A stretch of DNA of 64,000 bases from Bradyrhizobium sp. CB82 (GTDB taxonomy: Bacteria > Pseudomonadota > Alphaproteobacteria > Rhizobiales > Xanthobacteraceae). How positions within the stretch are numbered: the first letter of the stretch is position 1; each line of letters opens with the position of its first letter. The stretch lies in assembly GCF_029714405.1 (NCBI RefSeq), contig NZ_CP121650.1:1865001-1929000 (forward strand). Reading direction: 5' to 3'. Shown here piece by piece: positions 8,583-18,125 of the stretch. The position numbers and the translations under genes are program-made. Under the pieces are notes generated by a model. That model did no database searches. It was not told the DNA's origin and saw only the letters and a list, made by a program, of their open reading frames with translations.

Positions 8583-8613
8583 CGGTGACTGAGAGACCGA
8601 GAGCGCTCCCGCC
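8583..8613 (+). promoter_or_regulatory. Leader element copy 3
   Basis: CGGTGACTGAGAG, seven bases, then GCGCTCCCGCC, ending 22 bases before the GTG start of the DUF6894 gene. AGCGCTCC (8602-8609) can pair with GGAGGGCT (8625-8632) with one mismatch, covering the ribosome site. Confidence 0.6.
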
Positions 8614-8635
8614 TGCATGGAACTGGAGGGCTTTC

Positions 8636-8872
8636 GTGGAACGCTATTTCTTTGACATTCAAAGTGGCCGCGAGTTCTTTGCCGACGAGGAAGGACTGCG
8701 TCTGCCCAATCAAAAAGCTGCCGAGGTTGAAGCGATGCAAACGCTGACCGGGATCGCCAGAGAGTCTGTATTCAAAGGCGATCGTCCCGATTTGGCCGTA
8801 GAGGTGCGCTCGATGACTGAACGGCTTTTCTGCGTATCGATAGTCTACCGAAACGAGAGCACCAAACATTGA
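8636..8872 (+). CDS. DUF6894-type small protein
   Basis: A 78-residue protein starting (GTG) ERYFFDIQSGREFFADEEGL, the typical opening of the RYFFDI family, then LPNQKAAEVEAMQTLTGIAR and a C-terminal beta segment (VSIVYRNES). The start is fixed by TGGAGGG eight bases upstream and by family alignment. This family occurs in many copies in Bradyrhizobium and has no known function. A broken relative lies at 9353. Confidence 0.75.
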   Translation: MERYFFDIQSGREFFADEEGLRLPNQKAAEVEAMQTLTGIARESVFKGDRPDLAVEVRSMTERLFCVSIVYRNESTKH

Positions 8873-9037
8873 GGCGGCCTGTGGGAACAGACCGCGATCT
8901 CGCACGGATCGCTCCCATACGTTGAAGCTCAACATCAGCCGGGATGCTATCCAAAAAACTTTTCTTCAATCAAGTCTGGCTGGTCTGCCTTCGAGTACTT
9001 ATTTGAAGGTCGTCACCGCCCGACCCGAGGCAACCAT

Positions 9038-9068
9038 CGGTGATGAGAACGCCTGTCGCGCTCCCGCC
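9038..9068 (+). promoter_or_regulatory. Leader element copy 4
   Basis: CGGTGATGAGAAC, a spacer, then GCGCTCCCGCC. GCTCCC (9060-9065) is perfectly complementary to GGGAGC (9076-9081), the ribosome site of the gene starting at 9087, leaving a 10-base loop. The 5' block is the most divergent of the seven copies. Confidence 0.55.
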
Positions 9069-9086
9069 CATTCAAGGGAGCAAGCC

Positions 9087-9284
9087 ATGCAGGTTCTTAG
9101 CGAGTCTCAATCTTCAACATTCGAATACCGTCTCACTCAAGAGGCGGTCAACTTGCGCCAGCAGGCCCAAGGAATGCCTGTTTGCGTCCGGCGCGCCGAA
9201 CTTCTTCAGAAGGCTCGGCAGATCGATGTTGCTCTGGAGATGAATAAGTGGCTGAGTTCCCCGGGCCTGCAGCCGCCACTGTAA
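9087..9284 (+). CDS. Small helical protein, unknown
   Basis: A 65-residue protein: MQVLSESQSSTFEYRLTQEA, then VNLRQQAQGMPVCVRRAELL and a helix ending LSSPGLQPPL. AAGGGAG precedes the ATG, and leader copy 4 ends 18 bases before it. The pattern of a helix, then a short GMPxxxxRxxLLxKARQ segment, is common in small rhizobial proteins. Function unknown. Confidence 0.65.
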   Translation: MQVLSESQSSTFEYRLTQEAVNLRQQAQGMPVCVRRAELLQKARQIDVALEMNKWLSSPGLQPPL

Positions 9285-9352
9285 CTGGAAGGCCTGGACA
9301 TGCCTTCAGGTCCTCTCGCGCTGGCGCCGACATTCTCTAAAACGGGGCGCTC

Positions 9353-9697
9353 ATGATGATCAGATATTTCTTCGATATCAGAGACGATCACGAGCTCTAC
9401 CCGGACGAAGATGGAATAGAGTTTTCCACGCAGCCATCGCTTAGTCGCTCTTCACGGACGACTATTTATTCCTGGGGCTCGTTATTCAGCCATTGGATCC
9501 CCATATCCAAGTCTATCCGAGTCAACCATCAGACTGGCCGGAGTGCGCGGAGACTTCCAACGAAAGGGCTCTGCATATGTTCAAATCTCAGCAGCATCAC
9601 GCAAGAGCAACCGCGCCCGGCGAACTCGTCGAGGGTTCGACCAGGGCTGAGGAAAGCCGTAAGTTCAAGACCTGGAGGACTGGCTTCATCTTATTGA
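9353..9697 (+). pseudogene. DUF6894-type gene, frame lost
   Basis: Begins MMIRYFFDIRDDHELYPDED, clearly the same family as the gene at 8636, but after GIEFST the sequence turns into a serine/arginine-rich shadow frame with no match to the family's second half. Only about 28 residues are credible. The remaining frame to 9697, and an overlapping one to 9834, look non-coding. Confidence 0.55.
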
Positions 9698-9863
9698 CGG
9701 AGCAGAGGTACAAGAATGAAGTCGGACGCAACAAGCTGCCTTTAACAAAGGATACACCTAGCGATGCGAGCGCTGCCGCTCTGTCGCGGTGGGAAAACGA
9801 GGGAGGCTCAGTCCATGGCAAACTGCCGATGTGAGTAAACGCGGAAAAGCAGGAGGACGCATA

Positions 9864-10235
9864 ATGTCACTTACACAATTTAGCGTCGATGACGGCCCTC
9901 ATAGCATGGATGGGCTACGGCTTTTTGCCCGGGATGGAAGTGAACGCGTCGAGGCGTTCGTAGGCCGCAAAGTGATGGACGTCTGGGCCGAATCTGCCGA
10001 GCACCATGGTGGACGGCAAAGTCTGCTCCGCGATCAATACAATGCGCTTGGCGAGCTGAACCTTGCGGCGATCCAACGGATCGTGAGCGCAAAATACCAG
10101 CGGGGAGCCGCGTTCAACCGGCAACATCCTTTTATCGAGGTTCTGTTCTCGGACATTACGGAAAGCGGCGAGGCTTTAGATCTAAGTGAGCTCGTGCGAG
10201 AGGTTTTGCCGCCGGCATTTCATAGGCTGACTTGA
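9864..10235 (+). CDS. DUF1488-like protein
   Basis: A 123-residue protein beginning MSLTQFSVDDGPHSMDGLRL, then FARDGSERVEAFVGRKVMDV. The opening resembles the DUF1488 plan of a short strand, an acidic turn and (R)xxFxxxDGxxxVxxxVxxxxxxxW, but the C-terminal half (SAKYQRGAAFNRQHPFIEVL) is longer than usual. The ATG at 9864 follows AGGAGGACGC. The family link is tentative; function unknown. Confidence 0.6.
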   Translation: MSLTQFSVDDGPHSMDGLRLFARDGSERVEAFVGRKVMDVWAESAEHHGGRQSLLRDQYNALGELNLAAIQRIVSAKYQRGAAFNRQHPFIEVLFSDITESGEALDLSELVREVLPPAFHRLT

Positions 10236-10381
10236 GATCTGCACCACGAGCATACGGCGAAAAACGTCGCCGAATAGGACTCCGTCGTGATCGCCAAGCC
10301 CGTCAGTACGACTACGGTTTCGATTTCCGCCGCCCCCGAGGGAGCGTCAGCTCCAGTCTGCGTTTTGCGGGAGTAGCCGAC

Positions 10382-10649
10382 ATGATCGAGCGTAGCAGGG
10401 AAGCCGTTCATTCGGACGCGAGATTCCCATTTTCGCTCCATAGTCAACGCCGTCAGCTGGAGGATCACCGGTAGTATCGACACCTTCGTGCTGAGTTTCA
10501 TCTTCACCGGTAGCGTCAAGGTTGCAGGCTCGATCGCCGGCGCTGAGGCCATTACGAAAATGATCCTCTACTATCTGGACGAAAGAGCCTGGTCTGTCAT
10601 TCGCTGGGACCAGCAAGGACAAACTGGCGGCGGGTCCAGTTCGCCCTAA
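10382..10649 (+). pseudogene. DUF2061 membrane protein, frameshifted
   Basis: The ATG at 10382 opens MIERSREAVHSDARFPFS; the frame then drifts, while a second frame gives RSIVNAVSWRITGSIDTFVL, SFIFTGSVKVAGSIAGAEAI and MILYYLDERAWSVIRWD, ending at a TAA at 10647-10649. This is the DUF2061 predicted membrane family with its N-terminus in a different frame. One indel near 10425-10435 explains it. A 29-codon GTG frame (10287-10376) sits just upstream, but I do not call it. Confidence 0.75.
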
Positions 10650-10714
10650 TGCGCGCAATTCAACCGGGCTAATGTCACGCGTTTGGTCCATTGCCCGGTT
10701 TGCCCGCGCGGCGA

Positions 10715-11392
10715 TTAGTCCTTCCGGTCTATCTCGGGTTTGTCGCGCAGAACCGCGTTCAGGAGCGAGCTATGAACCTCGATCTTTCCATTGTAGCTGA
10801 TGAAACCAAGCTTGCGGAACTTATTCATGAAGAAGCTTACCCGTGATCGGGTCGCACCGATCATTTCGGCCAGCGTTTCCTGGCTGATATTGACGCCAAT
10901 GGGCTGCGAGCTGGCTTCCTTGCCGAAATTTGCCAGCAGAAGCAACAGACGCGCCAAGCGTTTCTCGCTCGAATTGAAGAGTTGGTCGATCAGGTCTTCT
11001 TCAATCCGGCTGTTGCGCGCGAGCAAATACGCCATGAACAATTGAGAGAACTTCGGCTTGCCTTCGAGCGCGGCAATCATCGCCGTCTTCGATATTCTCG
11101 TGATGACGCAGGCCTCCATTGCCGTAGTAGTGGCAATACGCAATGGATGACCATTGAGGCAGCCCTCGCCAAAGAATTGTCCCGGTTCTAGAATCCCGAC
11201 AACGGCTTCCTTACCTTGGTCCGAAACGACCGTAAGCTTGAGCTTTCCCTCCTGAATGTAGAATACCGCGTCCGCGACATCTCCTTGCGCAAACACGTTC
11301 TGACCTTTGCCAAATTTAGAAATCGATTTTCCGGCCCCGACCTTGGCAAGGAAGGTTCTGGGGTCAAACAAGCCCTTCGCCGCTTTCACCAA
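10715..11392 (-). CDS. Crp/Fnr-family transcription regulator
   Basis: A 225-residue regulator. Residues about 25-115 form a cyclic-nucleotide-type beta barrel (GQNVFAQGDVADAVFYIQEG; FFGEGCLNG; RIATTTAMEACVITRI), followed by a long dimer helix and a winged helix-turn-helix (ISQETLAEMIGATRSRVSFF; MNKFRKLGFI). No FNR-type N-terminal cysteine cluster is visible, so oxygen sensing by an Fe-S cluster is unlikely. It is a single gene divergent from the small frame at 11516. Effector and targets cannot be read from sequence. Confidence 0.85.
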   Translation of the reverse strand: MVKAAKGLFDPRTFLAKVGAGKSISKFGKGQNVFAQGDVADAVFYIQEGKLKLTVVSDQGKEAVVGILEPGQFFGEGCLNGHPLRIATTTAMEACVITRISKTAMIAALEGKPKFSQLFMAYLLARNSRIEEDLIDQLFNSSEKRLARLLLLLANFGKEASSQPIGVNISQETLAEMIGATRSRVSFFMNKFRKLGFISYNGKIEVHSSLLNAVLRDKPEIDRKD

Positions 11393-11515
11393 GGCAGGAT
11401 TCTCGTTCGCTGGACCGTTAACACGCTATCATACTACCGCAATTTGAAAGGATATTCACCTGTTGGATGTGGCGTGCGGCAAACTAGGAACTGAAATGAC
11501 AGGAGGAAGCGTTCC

Positions 11516-11587
11516 GTGGGCTTCACGGATTTCGGCCTCCTCGGAGTTCTTCGTTCAAAAGTCGATACGACGAATTTCGATGCTTGA
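11516..11587 (+). CDS. Possible 23-residue peptide
   Basis: A GTG start nine bases after a perfect AGGAGG, giving GFTDFGLLGVLRSKVDTTNF and two more residues before TGA. There is no homology I can name. It is listed because the ribosome site is unusually good and the surrounding 300 bases hold nothing else. Confidence 0.25.
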   Translation: MGFTDFGLLGVLRSKVDTTNFDA

Positions 11588-11694
11588 CCATCTAGCGACG
11601 ACTGTCTGGTCTGCTTTGCAGGAGCCCCCCTCGACTGCGCGAGATGCAGACATGTCGAGAGGGTGGGCAGATTTCCGCCGCGCGACTTGCCTAA

Positions 11695-12087
11695 CTATCC
11701 GCGCAGCTCCACAGCTTTCATGCTACCAAGCGATTCGGCACAAGCTTTTGCGACGGCTGAGTTTGGCTCAGTGCTTCCCGGCATCGTGGCCCAACCACCT
11801 TTTTCGACGAACTTGCTCTGGTCCCATGCATAGGTCGCCTTCTTCATTTCGACCAAGTTCGCCGACGCATCAGCGGCTTGTCGAAACTTCTCAACGCAGA
11901 TGGGCGTGAGAGCTGCGACGACAGCCGTCGCAGCACTATTCTTCGCGAGCGTCTCGGCGGTCCCACCCGTCACCCAGCCGCCCCAGTTGAACCCCACGAT
12001 TGCCAGAGCAATTGCTCCGGCCACAGCTCCCCACAGTGCCGGCTTCACGGCAGCCTTTGTCTCCCGGGAGATTTCCATGATTTTCAC
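11695..12087 (-). CDS. Membrane-anchored hypothetical protein
   Basis: A 130-residue protein with one N-terminal membrane segment (about residues 17-38, PALWGAVAGAIALAIVGFNW), then a soluble domain with PICVEKFRQAADASANLVEM and WDQSKFVEKGGWATMPG. The sequence looks like a genuine alphaproteobacterial conserved hypothetical; an alternative ATG is three codons downstream. Probably anchored in the inner membrane with a periplasmic domain. No function known. Confidence 0.65.
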   Translation of the reverse strand: MKIMEISRETKAAVKPALWGAVAGAIALAIVGFNWGGWVTGGTAETLAKNSAATAVVAALTPICVEKFRQAADASANLVEMKKATYAWDQSKFVEKGGWATMPGSTEPNSAVAKACAESLGSMKAVELRG

Positions 12088-12557
12088 CTTGACTTAGAGG
12101 TATGTTGAGCTTCATTGGTTAAGAAGGGTAGACACCTCGAGCGATCGGTGTCTGTACCAAATTGCTCACTCAATCGCGTACCGACACTCTCGGGATGGCC
12201 TGATGCGCGGGCGGTGCCAATAATCGGTTCAGGTGTTCCTTTTTGCACAGACGGCGACGCCTCTTCCCGATTTATTCCGTGCATTGCCTGACTTGGAATA
12301 TATTACCGATCAGCCCGGCCCTCGTGGCCGGGCTTTTCGCTTAGGGAGGACGTTCGCTATCGATGCCGATAAAACAGCAGCCTCGCCTCGGCGCCTCAGC
12401 AAGCGACAAGAAGTTTCCTTGGAAGAGTTCGCCGGACTGCGCGATACGCAGGCGGGCCTCAACTTACGTGCCCTTTCTTTTGAGCAGATAGTCGTTCTGC
12501 CTCTTGGAAATCGGTCCATCCTTTCATTGTCCGCCGTTCGGCCATGAGCGGGTTGAC
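12088..12557. other. Intergenic, with one terminator hairpin
   Basis: The gap between the membrane-anchored protein and groEL. Apart from the hairpin at 12312-12337, I see no gene; a plus-strand frame (12233-12547) runs through the hairpin and has no recognisable features. Confidence 0.4.
12312..12337 (+). terminator. Rho-independent-type terminator
   Basis: AGCCCGGCC, CTCGT, GGCCGGGCT followed by TTT: a nine-pair stem with a short T run on the plus strand. No plus-strand gene is recognised upstream, so it may end a small RNA or a lost gene. Confidence 0.55.
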
Positions 12558-14282
<1,725 letters not shown>

Positions 14283-14340
14283 TCATCCTTCGAGAACCCG
14301 GCTAGGCCGAATCCCCGGGGCAAGGAAAGCTGGCTGGCGC

Positions 14341-14658
14341 TTACGCGGCCTTCTTTTTGGCGGCGGGCAGATCAGTGAGGACGCCCATGATGTCGCTCTC
14401 CTTCATGATCAACAGCTCCTGGCCGCCGATCGTGACCTCGTTTCCCGACCACTTACCGAACAGCACGCGGTCGCCGACCTGCACATCGATCGGGATCAGC
14501 TTGCCGGCTTCATCGCGGCCGCCGAGGCCGACGGCGATGACTTCGCCCTGGGAGGGCTTCTCCTTGGAAGTGTCCGGAATGATGATGCCGCCAGCGGTCT
14601 TCTCTTCTGCGTCGATGCGCTTGACCACGACGCGGTCGTGAAGCGGACGGAATTTCAT
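14341..14658 (-). CDS. groES: Co-chaperonin GroES (10 kDa)
   Basis: A 105-residue co-chaperonin lid subunit: [20 protein letters not shown], mobile loop [15 protein letters not shown], and [20 protein letters not shown]. The ATG at 14658 is fixed by family alignment and AAGGAG upstream; upstream in-frame ATGs are spurious. It forms an operon with groEL. I find no CIRCE inverted repeat (TTAGCACTC type) in the 100 bases upstream; TTTGAAAC about 105 bases upstream could be a -35 element for a heat-shock sigma factor, but this is weak. Confidence 0.96.
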   Translation of the reverse strand: MKFRPLHDRVVVKRIDAEEKTAGGIIIPDTSKEKPSQGEVIAVGLGGRDEAGKLIPIDVQVGDRVLFGKWSGNEVTIGGQELLIMKESDIMGVLTDLPAAKKKAA

Positions 14659-14761
14659 GCGATTCTCCTTGGCTTTTGGGATTATTTCTGGATTGGCCGT
14701 CGTAATGAACCACGTGCCGTAAACGGAGTCTTCCGCGTCCATTAAGACGTGAGTTTTCGTT

Positions 14762-15022
14762 TCAAAAATTAGCGGCGGCCAGATCGTAAGAACCCCTGCT
14801 GCCGCGGACGTACACCCTGGCAGCGGCGGCACATATCACATCACGATTGGAATCGAATGCGTTCAGGAAACCCGTTTCATTGGGGTGAGCGTCCGGTTGA
14901 AGTCGCCTCAGCGCGTCTTCCTCTATGAAAAACGATGCCTCTAACGCGCTATCGTATCCCCAAAAACGCACGGCATGCCGCGTTCGGTCATATGAACGAC
15001 TATAATTTGGAAACTCGATCAT
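14762..15022 (-). CDS. DUF1488 family protein
   Basis: An 86-residue protein: [20 protein letters not shown], then [20 protein letters not shown], with a C-terminal strand [17 protein letters not shown]. The SRSYD-x-T-x-x-x-V-R-F-W-G opening is how I recognise Bradyrhizobium DUF1488 proteins. Complete length for the family. It ends 104 bases before groES on the same strand, so it could be read through into groESL, though a separate groES promoter is likely. Function unknown. Confidence 0.75.
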   Translation of the reverse strand: MIEFPNYSRSYDRTRHAVRFWGYDSALEASFFIEEDALRRLQPDAHPNETGFLNAFDSNRDVICAAAARVYVRGSRGSYDLAAANF

Positions 15023-15208
15023 TGTTGGGTCCGATCAAGTTTGCGCAACGGGAAAAGATGTTGAAAGCGACCCGGCTGCGATAAGCCGTAAATGGCTACT
15101 TTGGAATCGGATTACAACCTGCCCACGACAATTAAGTTACGATCAGCCTCGTGATTCCGCGGAGCGTCACCATATTCCCCATATCACCGCGCGTCCCCTG
15201 GCTGTTAT

Positions 15209-15236
15209 CGGTGACTGAGAGTGTTGCGCTCCCGCC
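15209..15236 (+). promoter_or_regulatory. Leader element copy 5
   Basis: CGGTGACTGAGAG, TGTT, GCGCTCCCGCC, the consensus form. Here CCGCC (15232-15236) pairs perfectly with GGCGG (15247-15251) just before the ATG at 15257, a different register from copies 1, 2 and 4 but with the same effect of masking the ribosome site. Confidence 0.6.
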
Positions 15237-15256
15237 GTTTTGAGAAGGCGGTCCCA

Positions 15257-15364
15257 ATGTCGAATATCGATAGATTCAGTGTTCGTGCGTGGCTCGTACC
15301 TCCGGTCTTGCTGCCGATCTTTTTCGGGCTGTTGATCGTTGCTGCAATCGTAATTCAGTGGTAG
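15257..15364 (+). CDS. Tiny membrane protein, W-L-V-P-P-V type
   Basis: A 35-residue protein: MSNIDRFSVRAWLVPPVLLP followed by a hydrophobic segment IFFGLLIVAAIVIQW. One membrane helix with a short basic N-terminus predicts N-in insertion. It shares W-[IL]-V-P-P-V-[IL]-[LV]-P-[LI]-F with the frame at 1809. It is short enough to be missed by standard gene finding. No function known. Confidence 0.65.
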   Translation: MSNIDRFSVRAWLVPPVLLPIFFGLLIVAAIVIQW

Positions 15365-15577
15365 TCCTCTTCGGGGGATCTGCGCCATCGCCTCGACCAA
15401 ACAGCCAATCGGCTCGGTAGAGATGACTAACGAGCTGAGTGTCCGACCGATCGCATTTGGTGCAATACTTTCACAAAGCGCGACCGTCGCGTGTACTGCG
15501 CTCCCATCCAAAAAAGGGTGGCTGGCTTGTGCTTATGGCTGCAATCCACTTTCGTCGCCCTTGCCTAGTCGCGCGAG

Positions 15578-15757
15578 CTACTTTGCCAAAGCGTCACAGC
15601 GCGCAACGAGCTCCGTGTAATCGGCGTCTTTGAATTCCCGATCCCAGCGCAGCAGCGCGTGGACGGTCTTATGCGGAGTGTAGGCGCGGAAGTTGAAGCC
15701 ATCCGCGAGGTGCCGCGCGGCGGCAAAATCCATTGTTTCCTTCGTGAGCTCCTTCAT
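15578..15757 (-). CDS. Conserved hypothetical small protein
   Basis: A 59-residue protein: MKELTKETMDFAAARHLADG, FNFRAYTPHKTVHALLRWDR, then EFKDADYTELVARCDALAK. The composition and the LADGFNFRxYTPxxTVHALLRWDREF stretch look like a genuine conserved protein of rhizobial islands. An in-frame ATG ten codons upstream is possible. Function unknown. Confidence 0.65.
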   Translation of the reverse strand: MKELTKETMDFAAARHLADGFNFRAYTPHKTVHALLRWDREFKDADYTELVARCDALAK

Positions 15758-15958
15758 AACTGAGACCGGCTGCCGGCCCGCGATCAACTCAAGTTGCGCA
15801 AGAAGTCCCCGATAACAGCAGATGATCGGGCGGTGATGCTGCCTAACGGCCGCCGGTCGTTTCAGTTCCTAATTGAATGAGAGGCTACCCGGCGCGGACT
15901 GTGGTTGCGCGAAAGCGTCACGCCGAATGTGCGGTAGGGGTCAAACGCTACAGGTCGT

Positions 15959-16072
15959 TCACAGCAAGGGGAGGACGATCTTGAGCTTCTCATCCTCGGA
16001 CCAGCGTCGGCGCCGGCTCGTCTCCACCACTTCAAGCCGCTCGACCTGGGCACTGCGCTTATCACTTTCCAT
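15959..16072 (-). pseudogene. IS66 accessory protein TnpA, N-terminal fragment
   Basis: A 37-residue frame: MESDKRSAQVERLEVVETSR, RRRWSEDEKLKIVL, then a stop. RRRWS-x-DEKL-x-IV is the N-terminal helix-turn-helix of IS66-type TnpA. The rest of the gene, TnpB and TnpC are absent. Confidence 0.65.
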
Positions 16073-16257
16073 AAGGACAGTTCTCAACACTGAGCCTCAC
16101 CTGACAAGGTGGCCTTAGGCGGACGCATACAAACGACTGGCGATCTTCCTGCTAAATTTGAAGACCCCGTTTTCGGTACACAGGCTTGACCTTGACGCCC
16201 GCGCGTCGCAGGTTTCGGGGCGCGGCACGCGCGCCCAACAGGCAGGATCGATCTTTC

Positions 16258-16434
16258 ATGGCATTCGTGCAGTTCACGCAACCGGACGATCAGCCCATCG
16301 TCATCAACACGGATAGGATCGTGACCGCCACACCACTGCCCGACGGGCAAGGCACGCGCATCACCTTCAACAACGGTGGCCATCAAGAGCAACTCATCGC
16401 TGACGTGCTGCGGCAGTTGAACATAAGCGCGTAG
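16258..16434 (+). CDS. Small beta-rich hypothetical
   Basis: A 58-residue protein: MAFVQFTQPDDQPIVINTDR, IVTATPLPDGQGTRITFNNG, GHQEQLIADVLRQLNISA. The pattern of a strand, then PIVINTDRIVxxxPxxDGxGTRITFNNG and an amphipathic end helix, is a common short family in rhizobia. The ATG at 16258 is preferred to upstream residues that look random. The last 11 bases lie inside the left arm of the long inverted repeat. Confidence 0.7.
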   Translation: MAFVQFTQPDDQPIVINTDRIVTATPLPDGQGTRITFNNGGHQEQLIADVLRQLNISA

Positions 16435-16852
16435 GCCCAGGACATCGCCGCCTGGGCGAACCATTCCGCCGATCAAGTGAGATCGTGCACTTTCTTGAGT
16501 GCTGCCCAATGTCCAGATGGTCATTGAACAAGCAAAACGGCCTCAGTGCGCGCACATCTGAGACCGTTTCAGACCTCCCGCCGGGCATTGGGCAAAATGT
16601 CGACCGGTCGGTGGCTTGGCTTTCGGAGATAGGATCGCCGATTGCTGAGGACCAAGACCAGCCCAGGTGAATCGTTCCGTCCCAATCTGAAATATTTAGC
16701 GCCCTGATTGCACCGCGGATGGCGCGCTGACCCCGTTTTGGCCCTTGAATCGCTCTGTAACCACTAATTCGGCAACCGAACACGAATTAACTGGCTATTT
16801 GGTTCGATCGGGATCCATATAGCTCCATCACCGCCGCACCACGGGCATTCAC

Positions 16853-16880
16853 CGGTGACAGAGAGTGTTGCGCTCCCGCC
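16853..16880 (+). promoter_or_regulatory. Leader element copy 6
   Basis: CGGTGACAGAGAG, TGTT, GCGCTCCCGCC. TCCC (16874-16877) can pair with GGGA within GAGGGGAAG about 12 bases downstream. The nearest start that fits a known protein (16918) is 37 bases away, further than in five other copies. Confidence 0.55.
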
Positions 16881-16917
16881 TATTCGAGGGGAAGCGTCGT
16901 TTGCCTTATCTCAACGC

Positions 16918-17112
16918 ATGTCGTCCGCCATTCCGCCAGTTGCATTTGAGCGCCCCGCCTGTCCGAAGTGCAGGGCCAAGATGATGCTTACCCGTATCGA
17001 GCCAGCACGCCCAGGCGTCGGCTTGCATACGTTTGAATGTGCTGTCTGCAATCCTAGGCCTCGAGCTCCCGGGAAACTCCGATGCGACTTTCGACCCACC
17101 GACAAAGAGTAA
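16918..17112 (+). CDS. Small zinc-ribbon protein
   Basis: A 64-residue protein: MSSAIPPVAFERPACPKCRA, then TFECAVCNPRPRAPG. Two CxxC pairs (CPKC and CAVC) about 28 residues apart indicate a zinc ribbon, and the FERPxCPKCxxKMxLxRIEPARPG stretch is a recurring small-protein type in Bradyrhizobium. The start is not fixed by a strong ribosome site. It is followed after 22 bases by the gene at 17135; a second copy sits in the right arm. Confidence 0.7.
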   Translation: MSSAIPPVAFERPACPKCRAKMMLTRIEPARPGVGLHTFECAVCNPRPRAPGKLRCDFRPTDKE

Positions 17113-17134
17113 GCAAACGCAAAAGGAGAAGGAA

Positions 17135-17332
17135 ATGAGAGATTACACATACGAACGGAAGGTGCCCACCGCGGCCGAGCGTGAGGCACGAAAGGCCTTC
17201 AAGGAGGCGGACGTCAAGGTAGCAATGGCCGAGTATGAACGCACTCAAAGGGCGTTCCATGCAAACCACGAGCGGTTAAAGGCGGAGCGATTGGCTCGCG
17301 ACGCCGAGGCAGCGCGGAAGCTCAAAACCTGA
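17135..17332 (+). CDS. Small charged helical protein
   Basis: A 65-residue protein: MRDYTYERKVPTAAEREARK, AFKEADVKVAMAEYERTQRA, ending AARKLKT. Almost wholly helical and charged. AAGGAGAAGG lies directly before the ATG. It is paired with the zinc-ribbon gene upstream, and the pair is duplicated in the right arm. The end overlaps the convergent broken gene at 17322. Function unknown. Confidence 0.7.
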   Translation: MRDYTYERKVPTAAEREARKAFKEADVKVAMAEYERTQRAFHANHERLKAERLARDAEAARKLKT

Positions 17333-17527
17333 TCGGAGGCTTTCGGTCAAATCTGAGTAGCTCCTCGAACCTGTTAGGCTGAAATATCTTGCCGTACTCG
17401 TCGGTGATCTGCACCTGCCATCCGGCCCTAACTATGGTGCGAGCTTTCGCAACCGCCAGCATTGGACTGACGTCGCTCGCAACGACGGTTTCCCGTCCTC
17501 CTTCCTCGCATGAATGCTGAACGTCAT
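17322..17527 (-). pseudogene. Small hypothetical gene with one frameshift
   Basis: ATG at 17527 gives MTFSIHARKE; shifting one base near 17500 continues EGGRETVVASDVSPMLAVAK, ARTIVRAGWQVQITDEYGKI, FQPNRFEELLRFDRKPPIRF to a stop at 17322. The AGWQVxITDxxGxxFxPxxF pattern is a known style of rhizobial small protein. Convergent with and overlapping the gene ending at 17332 by 11 bases. A truncated copy is at 21076. Confidence 0.55.
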
Positions 17528-17829
17528 CGCATCCTCAATAGAGAAAGGCCGGCGGGCGTTACGCCGCTCTGCAGGACTATTAGCTGCAACCACTGATGGC
17601 CCGGCCGCCTGGTCATACGTTGGTCGGTATCTGCCCCTCAGCGAGAGCCAGCATAGATGCGTGCGCTCGACACCTCGTCCCTCTCACCAATGGGTGTGAC
17701 AATCACACTGTCCTTTACGACAACGAGGTCACTGCAACCGTCGATTCGGTGTCACGACTGAAACGACCAATGTCCCAAATGAGTCATTCGCGTCGTTTTG
17801 GCCACACGCCAGCAACTGACGGCGTATGA
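17528..17829. other. No gene seen
   Basis: The stretch between the left repeat arm's last gene and IS110 fragments. Short plus-strand frames are serine/arginine-rich and unlike proteins. It may be remnant insertion-sequence DNA. Confidence 0.35.
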
Positions 17830-17911
17830 CCACCTGGCCAGCTGCATCAACGCCATGCACTTGAAAGACCGACTTCGCGATATCCAGACCGATTGTCGAA
17901 ATTGACTGCAT
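17830..17911 (-). pseudogene. IS110-family transposase, N-terminal fragment
   Basis: MQSISTIGLDIAKSVFQVHG, then VDAAGQVVIRRQL, the exact opening of IS110/IS1111-type DEDD transposases, after which the sequence is unrelated. About 27 residues survive. It points away from the second IS110 copy that begins at 18126. Confidence 0.7.
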
Positions 17912-18125
17912 AGGTTGCTCCTGCGAATAGTGGGAGCCTCAAACGGCGCCCACTCCTTGGCACTCTCGTGCCCGTGGAGGAGCCGTCCACATGGGGTAAT
18001 CGCGGGAGCGAGTCGCCCCTGAGTCAGTCCCAACCGACAATGGAAGCTGGTGGCTGTTCCCCGATAGGATGGAAATACGGGCTCACGACTGGACGCCGGG
18101 CCCAAGCATCGAATGGAGAACAGCC

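Larger units (their letters stand above)
16424..17443. repeat. Left arm of ~1-kb inverted repeat
   Basis: From TAAGCGCGTAGGCCCAGGAC to about TGGTGCGAG, this stretch reappears in reverse at 21055-22073 with few differences. It carries a non-coding segment, leader copy 6, a zinc-ribbon gene, a 65-residue gene and the tail of a minus-strand gene. The inner end is soft: identity fades over the last 30 bases. A hairpin within it (about 16540-16570) may be a terminator. Confidence 0.85.

Noticed and set aside
14659..14760. Possible sigma-54 (-24/-12) site GGCACGTGGTTCA upstream of groES
   Set aside because: The -12 GC is missing and no NifA-type upstream site (TGT-N10-ACA) was found, so a symbiotic groESL assignment is not supported.
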